The notes under the pieces are model-generated. The model ran no database searches. It was not told where the DNA came from and saw nothing but the letters and a program-made list of their open reading frames with translations. From assembly GCF_001424345.1 (NCBI RefSeq), contig NZ_LMPF01000001.1, forward strand, positions 327,751 to 391,750: DNA of 64,000 nucleotides, in the 5' to 3' direction. How positions within the stretch are numbered: position 1 is the stretch's first letter; each line of letters starts with the position of its first letter. Shown piece after piece: positions 1-7,788 of the stretch. A program made the translations under genes and the position numbers. Source of the stretch: Burkholderia sp. Leaf177 (GTDB lineage: Bacteria > Pseudomonadota > Gammaproteobacteria > Burkholderiales > Burkholderiaceae).

Positions 1-497
1 GCGATGCTGTCGGCGAGACGCAGCGGGCAATCGTCGGCGTGACGCAACTGCTCCACGCCAGCGAGCGCGCGCAAAAGCGAGTCCGTTACGCGGTCGAGCT
101 GCGGGCGAGTATCCCGGGCGAGATCCGGAGGCGTGCCTTCAGGCGGCCGGGATTTGCGCCAGTTATCGAAGAGGGCGTTCTGCACGTCCTTGCTCGCCTC
201 GATCTGATCCCGAAAGAAAGCTTGTGCGAACGCCGGATCGATCCCGGCCGCCTTCGCACGCGCATCGATGCGTGCAAGCAGCGCGGCTTCGCGAGGTTCA
301 TCGGTGATGGATTCGTGACGCGCCCACTTCCAGCGCGCGACCGGTTCGGCCAAGGCCAACCGTTGCGACGACAACGCAATGAGATTGGTGAGCGGGGTAT
401 CGTCGCCATCAGCGAATGCGTTCGATGAAAACGCCGCGACGATCGTCATGGACGTCGCCGTTACAGCAATGGCCCGCAGGAATGAAGTGGAAAGCAT
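1..497 (-). CDS. Secreted (AroQ-gamma type) chorismate mutase, partial
   Basis: The gene reads leftward and runs off the start of the window; about 165 codons are visible from an ATG at 497. Residues 1-29 form a signal peptide ending near SSNAFA-DG. The mature part is an all-helical protein with SQRLALAEPVARWKW near its start, then KWARHESITDEPRE and a region rich in helices (FFRDQIEASKDVQ). These are features of the periplasmic AroQ-gamma chorismate mutases, which convert chorismate to prephenate outside the cytoplasm; the Arg, Lys and Gln of the active site lie in these helices in the family. The C-terminus is not visible. The role of secreted chorismate mutases is debated; no shikimate-pathway neighbour is present here. 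Confidence 0.8.
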   Translation of the reverse strand, partial: MLSTSFLRAIAVTATSMTIVAAFSSNAFADGDDTPLTNLIALSSQRLALAEPVARWKWARHESITDEPREAALLARIDARAKAAGIDPAFAQAFFRDQIEASKDVQNALFDNWRKSRPPEGTPPDLARDTRPQLDRVTDSLLRALAGVEQLRHADDCPLRLADSI

Positions 498-687
498 GAG
501 TGGCTGGTAGCGTGCAAAGAGCCGCAGCTTAACTCAAGGTTTGAATGTTGGTTTTGCGCGATACACGCGTGTCAACGCGGCACCGCTAAAGAGAGATGCC
601 GCGATGTTCAAGCGTGCAAAAGCCGCAGTCCGCTCAGGGTCCGCATGGAACGTGCATGCGCGCAACGCATGCGACGAGTTGCACGAA

Positions 688-834
688 TTACTTCGAGTCG
701 CACAGGTTGCGTTGTTCGTCGAAGAAAGCCCGGACGTGCTCAGGCAATTCCGCAAGGAACTCGACTGCGACCGGGTCTTGATCCGGACAACGCACCGTGT
801 CGGGTGCCGGGATTTTGGTCGGTTTGGCGTCCAT
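688..834 (-). CDS. Small hypothetical protein, 48 residues
   Basis: An ATG at 834 is preceded by AAGGAGAG at a spacing of 6-7 bases, one of the best ribosome binding sites in the window. The 48 residues start MDAKPTKIPAPDTVRCPDQD and end RNLCDSK, with two cysteines and an acidic centre (VAVEFLAELPEHVRAFFDE). It has no signal peptide and no membrane segment. It lies upstream of the chorismate mutase on the same strand but 190 bases away, so it is probably a separate unit. I do not recognise the family. A 195-codon ORF on the other strand covers it but has no ribosome binding site and no protein-like character. Confidence 0.55.
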   Translation of the reverse strand: MDAKPTKIPAPDTVRCPDQDPVAVEFLAELPEHVRAFFDEQRNLCDSK

Positions 835-840
835 CACTTT

Positions 841-1371
841 CTCTCCTTGTATAAGGTCGATTATCAATCTCGACTCTGGCTTCGCGCTAGCGTCGAATGC
901 GCGGCTGGAACTTTTCCCTGTTCCTTTGTTGCTTTAACGGAACACCAATGGCGTGACTTAAACGTGTCACAGTTAATAACCAGGTATTTGCCGTTATCCC
1001 TTTATTGCCGATACCGAATGTTGCTTTGCGGCAAATATTTCATCAAGCGCTTCAAACTCATCTCAATGCGCCAAACGCGTTACTCCCGCGGCGCAAACCG
1101 CCGTATAACCTCGTCCTTCTTATGTTGATAACGGCAGTATTTCGGCCCGGTTGACCGATTTATTATCTTTTAAAAAACTTTCTGATTTCGATGTGTCTGG
1201 AAACGCACACTGACATACAAACGGATGTTCGCAAATCAGCTAAATCCGAAACATCGATAAAGCGACGCGAAAATGTTTTTTTTGCGACCAATTTAAGCCG
1301 CGAGCTTAAAGCGTTACTTTAACTACGTGACGCTAAGCGTTACGGCAAAACATTTATCGTTGGAAGCGGTA
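841..1371. other. AT-rich intergenic stretch, no gene seen
   Basis: About 530 bases, clearly more AT-rich than the flanks, with stops in all frames apart from an implausible plus-strand ORF. It should hold the promoter of the 48-residue ORF (reading left) and the 3' end of the efflux operon. The heptamer GCGTTAC occurs at 1077, 1311 and 1337; the last copy forms a hairpin with GTGACGC at 1327 (3-base loop, one G-U pair) 29 bases beyond the stop codon of the efflux operon. That hairpin has no clear T-tract. Confidence 0.5.
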
Positions 1372-2925
1372 TCAGTTGGATTGCGCTGCGATCGAGTCGA
1401 TGGCGCCCGTGGCAAGTGCCAAAGCTGCGGCGGCCGATAACGCGCCGCTGTAACTGTCCGCGTTTGCGTTTTTCGCTACGAGCAACTGGTTTTGTGCGAG
1501 CAGGGCGTCGGTGATCGAGCCGACACCTTGGCGGTAGGCATCGAATGCGGCGTCGTAGGTGGTCTGCGCGGCGCCCAGCAATTCCCTCGCGGCGGCGTTC
1601 GCAGCCAGACTCGTCTGCAGCGTGTTCTGCGCCACGACGATCTGGCGGACCGCGTCCTCGCGGCTTCGGACAAGGCGCGTCGATGCGCTGTCGGCGTCGT
1701 TGCGTGTTTGCGCGAGAACGGCCTGGCGCAAGCCGCCGTCGTACAGCGGAATCGTTACGCCGACGATCACGCTGCCGCCGTAACGCCCGCCGCTCAGATT
1801 CACCGTCGGCAATTGCTGGCCGATGCCCGGCACCGCCGATATCGAAGAGTTGCCCGTGTTGTATGCACCGTTCGCCGCCAGAAAGACCTTCGGCATGAAT
1901 TCCGACTCGGCCGATTTCACTCTGGCAAAGTTGATCCGCTCTGCGGCGTAGGCGCTCAGGACGTCGGGACGGCGCGCGATCGCATCCGAAACAATCCGTT
2001 CTATCGAATCGCTCACGGGCGCGGGAAGCGCGCGCGCCGGCATTTCCGCGATCGCGGGTTTCGATAACGGCGATATTCCCATTGCGGAAATCAGCGCCAG
2101 ATAAGCGTTGCTTTCTACGCCTTGCGCCTGCACCAGCGCGAGCTTCGCCTGCGCCCGGTTCTGCGCGGCCTGCGCGACTTCGATCACCGTGCCAATGCCA
2201 TGCTTGTAACGCGACTGCGCCGCCGCGTGGATTGCGTCGGCGTTATCGAGACCTTGCCGGGTCGTGACGATGCGCGCGCGCGCCGCCTGATACATATAGA
2301 ACGCGACGCTGACGTCGAAAATCACTTGCTGATGAACCGCGGTGAAGCCGATGTTCGCCACCACCGATCCCTGCGACGCAGCCTCGACGCGGGCCGCGCG
2401 TCCGCCAAAATCGAACAGGAGCCATTGCAGCGACAACACCGATGTCGCGCCATGTCCCGATCCACTCGCCGAAGATCCATCGAGCGCCGATGAGTTCGGG
2501 CCCTGGGCGTTCGCGTACTGGCCCATTGCTGCTATCGACAATTGCGGAAGGTAAGCGCTTTTTGTGATGCCTGCGGCGAGTGCTGCGTTGCGTGCATCGT
2601 TCCATGCGATGCGAGTCAGCGGATTCGCCGCTTCCGCCATATCGATCAGTTCGGCTAGCCCGTACGCGTGCCCTTGGGACAGCGCGACGGGAGGCGGCAC
2701 GGCGGCGAGCGCGGGGTTCGCAGGCAATTGGTAGCTGCTTGCCAGTACTGATGTTGATGCCGTTGATCTCGCTGCCGGACCCGGCACGATGGCGCCAGCC
2801 GCGTCCGTCTTCGGCTGCCACGGGTGATTGGGGCTTTCCGGCGCCATATCGATAGACGATGTAGCGCAGCCGGCCAAACCTGCCGTCAGGATTGCAAGCG
2901 CGAAGGAAGGCTTAAGCCGCGGCAT
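1372..2925 (-). CDS. Outer-membrane efflux lipoprotein (TolC/NodT family)
   Basis: 517 residues. The first 20 residues are a lipoprotein signal with the lipobox LAGC (acylated Cys20), followed by a linker and two TolC-like (OEP) repeats, roughly residues 95-290 and 310-505, rich in Ala/Gln helices as in the trimeric periplasmic tunnel. It would form the outer-membrane channel of the pump encoded just upstream. Its ATG at 2925 lies inside the end of the FUSC gene (14-base overlap), so it is translationally coupled and is the last gene of the operon. The substrate is not evident; relatives with FUSC partners export aromatic acids, including fusaric acid and hydroxybenzoates. Confidence 0.9.
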   Translation of the reverse strand: MPRLKPSFALAILTAGLAGCATSSIDMAPESPNHPWQPKTDAAGAIVPGPAARSTASTSVLASSYQLPANPALAAVPPPVALSQGHAYGLAELIDMAEAANPLTRIAWNDARNAALAAGITKSAYLPQLSIAAMGQYANAQGPNSSALDGSSASGSGHGATSVLSLQWLLFDFGGRAARVEAASQGSVVANIGFTAVHQQVIFDVSVAFYMYQAARARIVTTRQGLDNADAIHAAAQSRYKHGIGTVIEVAQAAQNRAQAKLALVQAQGVESNAYLALISAMGISPLSKPAIAEMPARALPAPVSDSIERIVSDAIARRPDVLSAYAAERINFARVKSAESEFMPKVFLAANGAYNTGNSSISAVPGIGQQLPTVNLSGGRYGGSVIVGVTIPLYDGGLRQAVLAQTRNDADSASTRLVRSREDAVRQIVVAQNTLQTSLAANAAARELLGAAQTTYDAAFDAYRQGVGSITDALLAQNQLLVAKNANADSYSGALSAAAALALATGAIDSIAAQSN

Positions 2926-4891
2926 GAGTGGTGAAGCCCTTCGCCGCGTTGGTCGGCGCGGCGTGTTCCAGTTGGCTTAGGCGCGAATTGCCGAGGTTCT
3001 GCAAAGCGGCGAATGTGTCGGTTTCGGTTTCGGCTGGCGGCATTGCGGCGGCGCCGCTGCTACCGTTTTCGCTCGAAAGACGATCCATCCAGGCATCGAT
3101 GGCGGTATCGCCCGAATTTCGTTCCGCGAGTAAGAAAATGGGCGTTTCGAGCACGCCGAGCTTGGCCAGCGCGTTGCGGCGTTCAGCGATCCACTGCGCA
3201 TCCGGGCGAACCCACGAGGGCTCGTAATGCATCATCGCAAGATCCTGTTCGAGCGCGCCGAGACGCGCCATGGCGCTTGCTGCCTGCATACGTCGAGCGC
3301 GACTGTCAGCGAGCGTCGCGATCTTTTTCCATTGCTGTTTCAGCGCGATAAGACCGGCATCGACGCGCCCTGCAACACTCACCGGCCAAACGCGCGTGAA
3401 GATCAGATACACGACCACGTTGCCGATCAGGATGCCGATCGTGCGATCCCGCGCGATGGTCAGATCGAAAGCGGGCGCCGGCCCCTGAATCACGCACATG
3501 AAGAACACCAGCGCAATCTGAAATCCCGCATACGCGATGCGCGGCGAGCCGAAAGCGATCCACGCCGCGAACCACGAGCCGATAAACACAATCGCCATCA
3601 AACCGAGAGCGGACGTCGTCACGGGCATCATGAACACGATTGCAGCCGTGCCGAGAATCGCGCCGATAAAACACCCGCCAATGCGCAGCGTCATTTTTTC
3701 GACGGTTTCGGCGGTTGTGCCGAGCGACACCATATAGACGGTGATGAAGCAGGTATGGATGCCCGGCCAGTTGATCTGCGTGTAGAGCAGATAGCAGAAC
3801 ATCGCGGCCGCCGTCGTTTTCAGCGCGTAGCGGACGTGCTCGGGGTTCGTGAAAGCGTCGGGCAGAAAGAACCCTCCGGACTTGGCGGCGGGTCGTGGGC
3901 TTTCCGTATTGGCATCGGTTTCGATCACCGCGAACCGGGTGACCGCGCGCTGCAGATCCTCGACCGCGATTCGCGCGAGCGTGGGCAGTTCTTTTATGTC
4001 GGGCAGATCGAGTTCGATATCGACCGGATAACCCCCGGCTTCGAGCATGCGCGCCATGTTTTCGAGCGCCTCGGCAATCGGCGCGGCGAATGATGCCGGC
4101 AGCCGCCCCGACGGTTCGCGTGCCGCGAGATCGACTGCGACAAGAATTGCGAGCGTCGATGAAGTCGCTTCCCCGAGCGCAGGGATATCCGCGCGTGCCG
4201 ACGAGCCATCGACTGCCGAAAGCTTCAGCCACGTGCGGATCGATGCATCGCCCTCGCGCAGGCACGCCTTCAGTGCGTCGCGTGTTTCTTCTGCCTTCAG
4301 CAGAGCTCGCGCCGCAATCCGCAAACGCCTTCCCAGCGCGCGGCCCACGAGCCGCCGCGGCGACGGCGCCAGGAGCAGGTTGACGCAAACCGATACAGCG
4401 AACGGGATCGCCGTCATCAGCCAGGCGTAGAGCAGGGCGCGCGTTGCCACTTCGCCGAACGGGACGCTGCCGAGTTCATCGAGCAAAAAACCGATGATCA
4501 TCGCCAAGATCGCGCCCACCGGCCGCAGCTTGCTCGCCGAAGTCACGAACAGCAGTCCGAACGACAGCCCCGCGATGCACGCAACCCGCCAAAGAGGGTT
4601 GTCGAGAGCAAACATGGCCACGACCAGCACAATGCCGATAAACACGGTCACCAGCACGAGCATCGCAACGCCTTGCACGATGCTCATCACCCGGTCCGGC
4701 TGATTCAGGAAGAACACGACATACGCTGAGATGGCGGCTTCCATCGTGCCGTAGGCGCTCGTCACATATGCTGTCAGCGCGCAGATCAACGCGATCCGGC
4801 ACGCCATTGCGGCACGTCCGGGAAAGGGCGCGAGCAGCTTCAGGATGTCGGCGGCGCCAGGCCGGACACGATCAGCGGCAGGCAGCGCCAT
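2912..4891 (-). CDS. FUSC-family inner-membrane efflux protein (AaeB-like)
   Basis: 659 residues from the ATG at 4891, which sits inside the end of the HlyD gene (20-base overlap); a longer in-frame start nine codons upstream is less likely. The layout is typical of the FUSC/AaeB family: a membrane bundle at about 25-190, a cytoplasmic helical middle to about 345, a second bundle to about 500 (segment around WPGIHTCFITVYMVSLGTTA) and a cytoplasmic tail. It is the inner-membrane component of an aromatic-acid type exporter and should work with the adjacent adaptor and outer-membrane protein. No regulator gene adjoins the operon. Confidence 0.9.
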   Translation of the reverse strand: MALPAADRVRPGAADILKLLAPFPGRAAMACRIALICALTAYVTSAYGTMEAAISAYVVFFLNQPDRVMSIVQGVAMLVLVTVFIGIVLVVAMFALDNPLWRVACIAGLSFGLLFVTSASKLRPVGAILAMIIGFLLDELGSVPFGEVATRALLYAWLMTAIPFAVSVCVNLLLAPSPRRLVGRALGRRLRIAARALLKAEETRDALKACLREGDASIRTWLKLSAVDGSSARADIPALGEATSSTLAILVAVDLAAREPSGRLPASFAAPIAEALENMARMLEAGGYPVDIELDLPDIKELPTLARIAVEDLQRAVTRFAVIETDANTESPRPAAKSGGFFLPDAFTNPEHVRYALKTTAAAMFCYLLYTQINWPGIHTCFITVYMVSLGTTAETVEKMTLRIGGCFIGAILGTAAIVFMMPVTTSALGLMAIVFIGSWFAAWIAFGSPRIAYAGFQIALVFFMCVIQGPAPAFDLTIARDRTIGILIGNVVVYLIFTRVWPVSVAGRVDAGLIALKQQWKKIATLADSRARRMQAASAMARLGALEQDLAMMHYEPSWVRPDAQWIAERRNALAKLGVLETPIFLLAERNSGDTAIDAWMDRLSSENGSSGAAAMPPAETETDTFAALQNLGNSRLSQLEHAAPTNAAKGFTTHAAA

Positions 4892-5921
4892 GCCGCACCT
4901 CGACCATCGCACTCGCACCGACGCGGACCAGTTGCGCGGCCGGCTCGTCCAGACGCACGCGCACGGGGAAACGCTGGGCGACGCGCACCCAGTTCACCGA
5001 TTGCTGCACGATAGGCAACGACCGCGGCAGATTGATGCGGTCGGAATCGGACACGCCCGCGCCGATGCCCGTCACTTTGCCGTGGATCGCGCGGCTTCGG
5101 TCGATCATGGAATAGACGGTCGCGCAATCGCCGGGCTGGATGCGCGCAAGTTCCGTTTCGCGAAAATTCGCGACGGCGAACCATTCGTCCGAATGGACGA
5201 GCGTGAAGACGGACTGATTCGGCGCAACTGTTTCGCCCGCGAGCACCGAAAGGCCCGTGACAAATCCATTGTGCGGCGCGCGCACGATGCTCGACTCCAA
5301 GCTGTGTTGTGCGATCGCGAGCGCAGCCTCACGTGCAACCACGATCGCGATTTCGCCAGCATCGTCGCCGATCGTCTGCGCGCTCGCCTGCTTCTGTTCC
5401 TGTGCCTGTTTGAGAGACAGCGCGGCATCGCGTTGCGCGACTTGCGCCTGATCGAGTTGCTGGACGGGCACGTAGCCCTTTGCCGCGAGCGGAGTGAGGC
5501 GCTGAACACTGCGCGTAGCGAGCTCGTAGTTGCGCGCGGCTTTCCCGCTCTGATCGCCGGCGATGACCGCGTTCGCACGCTCGCCGACGATCCTTTTGCG
5601 GCGCGTTTCGAGCGCCGCTCGGGCCAGATCGAGGTCGGCCTGAGTTTGTGCAACGAGGAGACGGAACGGAACCGGATCGACTTCAAAAAGCACATCGCCT
5701 TTAGCAACGCGCTGGTTGTCAGTCACATGCAACCGGACGATACGGCCACCGACCGGCGACGCGATGTGAACGACATCGGCATCGATTGTCGCGTCATCGG
5801 TCGAGGGAAAGCGCGTTGTCCGGTCGTAGGCGAAATATGCCGCCGCCAGTCCGAGCACGATGATCACGCCCGCGATTGCGCGGCCTTTTACAGACCCTTG
5901 GCGCTTGCCTGCGATTTTCAT
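4872..5921 (-). CDS. HlyD/EmrA-family periplasmic adaptor (AaeA-like)
   Basis: 349 residues. One N-terminal membrane helix (about residues 16-33) is followed by a biotinyl-lipoyl-like half (ASPVGGRIVRLHVTDNQRVAKGD), a coiled-coil hairpin (about 90-190) and the second lipoyl half with the beta-barrel domain. It bridges the FUSC protein and the outer-membrane channel. The ATG at 5921 overlaps the TGA of the DUF1656 gene (ATGA), and its own stop overlaps the FUSC start, so the whole operon is coupled. Family membership is clear; the substrate is unknown. Confidence 0.9.
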   Translation of the reverse strand: MKIAGKRQGSVKGRAIAGVIIVLGLAAAYFAYDRTTRFPSTDDATIDADVVHIASPVGGRIVRLHVTDNQRVAKGDVLFEVDPVPFRLLVAQTQADLDLARAALETRRKRIVGERANAVIAGDQSGKAARNYELATRSVQRLTPLAAKGYVPVQQLDQAQVAQRDAALSLKQAQEQKQASAQTIGDDAGEIAIVVAREAALAIAQHSLESSIVRAPHNGFVTGLSVLAGETVAPNQSVFTLVHSDEWFAVANFRETELARIQPGDCATVYSMIDRSRAIHGKVTGIGAGVSDSDRINLPRSLPIVQQSVNWVRVAQRFPVRVRLDEPAAQLVRVGASAMVEVRHGAACR

Positions 5922-6133
5922 AGGAGGTGCCCTGTTCCCGCGAGCCAGAAAAGCGCGGCAACCATCACGCCGATAGCCATACAGACAAAGAGCTGAAACG
6001 GGACGACCTGTGCGTAGCCGGTTGAAACGAATATCCGATGTGCGATGAGCGCTGCAACGAATCCGACCAACCCGCTTATCAACGAGAGGGGAAAGTAAGC
6101 GCCGAAGATTTCATACGAAGGCGCGCCGTGCAT
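5918..6133 (-). CDS. DUF1656 small membrane protein (AaeX-like)
   Basis: About 71 residues from the ATG at 6133 (MHGAPSYEIFGAYFPLSLIS). AGGGA six bases before this ATG supports the start; in-frame starts further upstream lack support. Two membrane helices cover nearly the whole protein, with the short polar turn HRIFVSTGYAQ. DUF1656 proteins are standard first genes of AaeXAB-like operons; their role in export is not established. It is the first gene of the four-gene efflux operon. Confidence 0.85.
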   Translation of the reverse strand: MHGAPSYEIFGAYFPLSLISGLVGFVAALIAHRIFVSTGYAQVVPFQLFVCMAIGVMVAALFWLAGTGHLL

Positions 6134-6433
6134 CGTGCATCCCTGCATGAACAAGGTGAGGGCGGAGGTAGCAGGAAGACGCCGCCTGCGATAAACGATT
6201 GGGTCGCGGGCGCTCGTTCGAATTGGCTTGGATGGCATCGCGGACGCGTTTGGTTGAAAAGGACCCCGAGGAAGCAATGTTAATCAGGGGCACTTTACCA
6301 GCGCGTTAAATTCATTTCGACAAGTTCCGGAAATGCGCAATTTTTAGTGCGTATTTGAGGAGAACGTGCAGTAAATAGAAATTATGAGATATGCACGATG
6401 TTTGGGGATTTATATGTGCTCGAAACGGAATCC
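6134..6433. promoter_or_regulatory. Upstream region of the efflux operon with two inverted repeats
   Basis: About 300 bases with no gene, between the efflux operon and the tRNA-Thr terminator. Two adjacent inverted repeats stand out in its AT-rich core: CATTTC (6313-6318) with GAAATG (6330-6335), 11-base spacer, and ATGCGCA (6333-6339) with TGCGTAT (6348-6354), one mismatch. They are candidate operators for a regulator encoded elsewhere, since AaeXAB-type operons are usually controlled by a LysR protein and none is adjacent. The assignment is inference. Confidence 0.35.
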
Positions 6434-6468
6434 ACAAAACAAAAAGCCCAGTCGCAGTGACTGGGCTT
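6434..6468 (-). terminator. Rho-independent terminator of tRNA-Thr
   Basis: A 10-bp perfect stem (6444-6453 with 6459-6468, AAGCCCAGTC arm, 5-base loop) followed on the minus strand by a T-rich run (TTTTTGTTTTGT). It lies 16 bases beyond the tRNA CCA end. Confidence 0.85.
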
Positions 6469-6483
6469 GATGCTTGATTCTGT

Positions 6484-6559
6484 TGGTGCCGGAAAGAGGA
6501 ATCGAACCCCCGACCTTCGCATTACGAATGCGCTGCTCTACCGTCTGAGCTATTCCGGC
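6484..6559 (-). tRNA. tRNA-Thr (anticodon CGT)
   Basis: The minus strand folds as a complete tRNA: acceptor stem GCCGGAA/TTCCGGC, D-arm GCTC-AGACGGTA-GAGC, anticodon stem-loop CGCAT-TCGTAAT-GCG with anticodon CGT, T-arm with GGTTCGATTCC, and an encoded CCA end (6484-6486). It reads ACG codons. It has its own promoter and terminator. Confidence 0.95.
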
Positions 6560-6573
6560 ATCAGAGAAACGAG

Positions 6574-6603
6574 ATTATAAGGACCCTTCGCGGAGTTTGG
6601 CAA
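6574..6603 (-). promoter_or_regulatory. Sigma70-type promoter of tRNA-Thr
   Basis: On the minus strand, -35 TTGCCA (6598-6603), an 18-base spacer and a consensus -10 TATAAT (6574-6579), about 15 bases before the tRNA 5' end. It sits in the 53-base gap after fbp. Confidence 0.8.
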
Positions 6604-6612
6604 GCCCTCGGG

Positions 6613-7638
6613 TCAATTCTTTTCCGCGTGATATTGCGTGACGCGCTCGACCTCGCTCTTCGAACCGAGGAAGACCGGCACGCGCTGATGCAAGCTGGTC
6701 GGAACGATGTCGAGAATACGCTGCGCGCCGTCTGTAGCAGCGCCGCCTGCCTGCTCAACGATGAACGCCATCGGATTCGCTTCGTACATCAGGCGCAGCT
6801 TGCCCGGACGATCGGGCGTGCGTTTGTCGGCCGGATACATGAACACGCCGCCACGATTCAGGATGCGGTGCACGTCGGCGACCATTGAAGCAATCCAGCG
6901 CATGTTGAAGTCTTCCTTGCGCGGACCGTCCTTGCCTTCGTTCAGTTCGTTTACATAACGCTGGACCGGCGCATACCAGTGACGGCTGTTCGATGCGTTG
7001 ATTGCATACTCGCGCGTCTCGGTCGGGATCTGCATGTTGCTTTGCGTGAGCACCCACGAACCCAGTTCTCGATCGAGCGTAAAGCAGTTGACGCCGTAAC
7101 CTGTCGTCAGCACGAATACGGTTTGAGGACCATAGACCGCGTAGCCAGCCGCGACTTGCGCCGAACCCGGCTGCATGAATGCCTCTTCACTCGGTTCCAT
7201 GCCATCCGGGCATCGAAGCACCGAAAAGATCGTTCCAATAGACACATTCACGTCGATGTTCGAAGAACCATCGAGCGGATCGAATGTGAGCAAATAGTTG
7301 CCCTTCGGGTAACGATTCGGGATCGGGAAGATTTTTTCCATTTCCTCCGATGCCATCGCGGCCAGGTTGCCGCCCCATTCGTTGGCTTCGAGCAGGATTT
7401 CGTTCGAAAGAATGTCGAGCTTCTTCTGCACTTCACCCTGTACGTTCTCGCTGCCGGCCGAGCCGAGCGCTTCGCCCAGCGCGCCTTTGCTGACCTGATA
7501 GCTGATCTGCTTGCAGGCACGCGCCACGACTTCGATCAACAAACGCAGGTCGGCGGGAAGGTTCTGGTGTTCGCGCTGCTGCTCAATCAACAACTTGGTC
7601 AGCGTGGTGCGACGGGAAATCGATGAAGGGGTCGACAT
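6613..7638 (-). CDS. fbp: Fructose-1,6-bisphosphatase, class I
   Basis: 341 residues, the usual length. It hydrolyses fructose 1,6-bisphosphate to fructose 6-phosphate in gluconeogenesis. The metal/phosphate signature [17 protein letters not shown] and the C-terminal sugar-phosphate site ([19 protein letters not shown]) are intact, and an Asn/Tyr/Arg region (RYVNELNEG) precedes it. It is a single gene: a pepN terminator lies upstream and a tRNA downstream. Confidence 0.96.
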   Translation of the reverse strand: MSTPSSISRRTTLTKLLIEQQREHQNLPADLRLLIEVVARACKQISYQVSKGALGEALGSAGSENVQGEVQKKLDILSNEILLEANEWGGNLAAMASEEMEKIFPIPNRYPKGNYLLTFDPLDGSSNIDVNVSIGTIFSVLRCPDGMEPSEEAFMQPGSAQVAAGYAVYGPQTVFVLTTGYGVNCFTLDRELGSWVLTQSNMQIPTETREYAINASNSRHWYAPVQRYVNELNEGKDGPRKEDFNMRWIASMVADVHRILNRGGVFMYPADKRTPDRPGKLRLMYEANPMAFIVEQAGGAATDGAQRILDIVPTSLHQRVPVFLGSKSEVERVTQYHAEKN

Positions 7639-7734
7639 TGCGTTGGGCTCCGGGAGCGTTAAGACGAATGCCCCAGATTCTACCCGCTCGGGTTGTGTGT
7701 CTTGATGTCACAGAAAACATGGCGCCTATTCGAC

Positions 7735-7763
7735 ACAAAAAACCGGCGCCGAAGCGCCGGTTT
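7735..7763 (-). terminator. Rho-independent terminator after pepN
   Basis: Stem AACCGGCGC (7741-7749) with GCGCCGGTT (7754-7762), 4-base loop CGAA, followed on the minus strand by TTTTTTGTG. It lies 26 bases after the pepN stop codon. Confidence 0.88.
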
Positions 7764-7788
7764 CAATACAGCAAGAGCCCAAGGCGGA

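Noticed and set aside
541..1128. 195-codon plus-strand ORF in the first kilobase
   Set aside because: No ribosome binding site, a composition shift in the middle as it enters AT-rich DNA, and it lies antisense to the better-supported 48-residue ORF.
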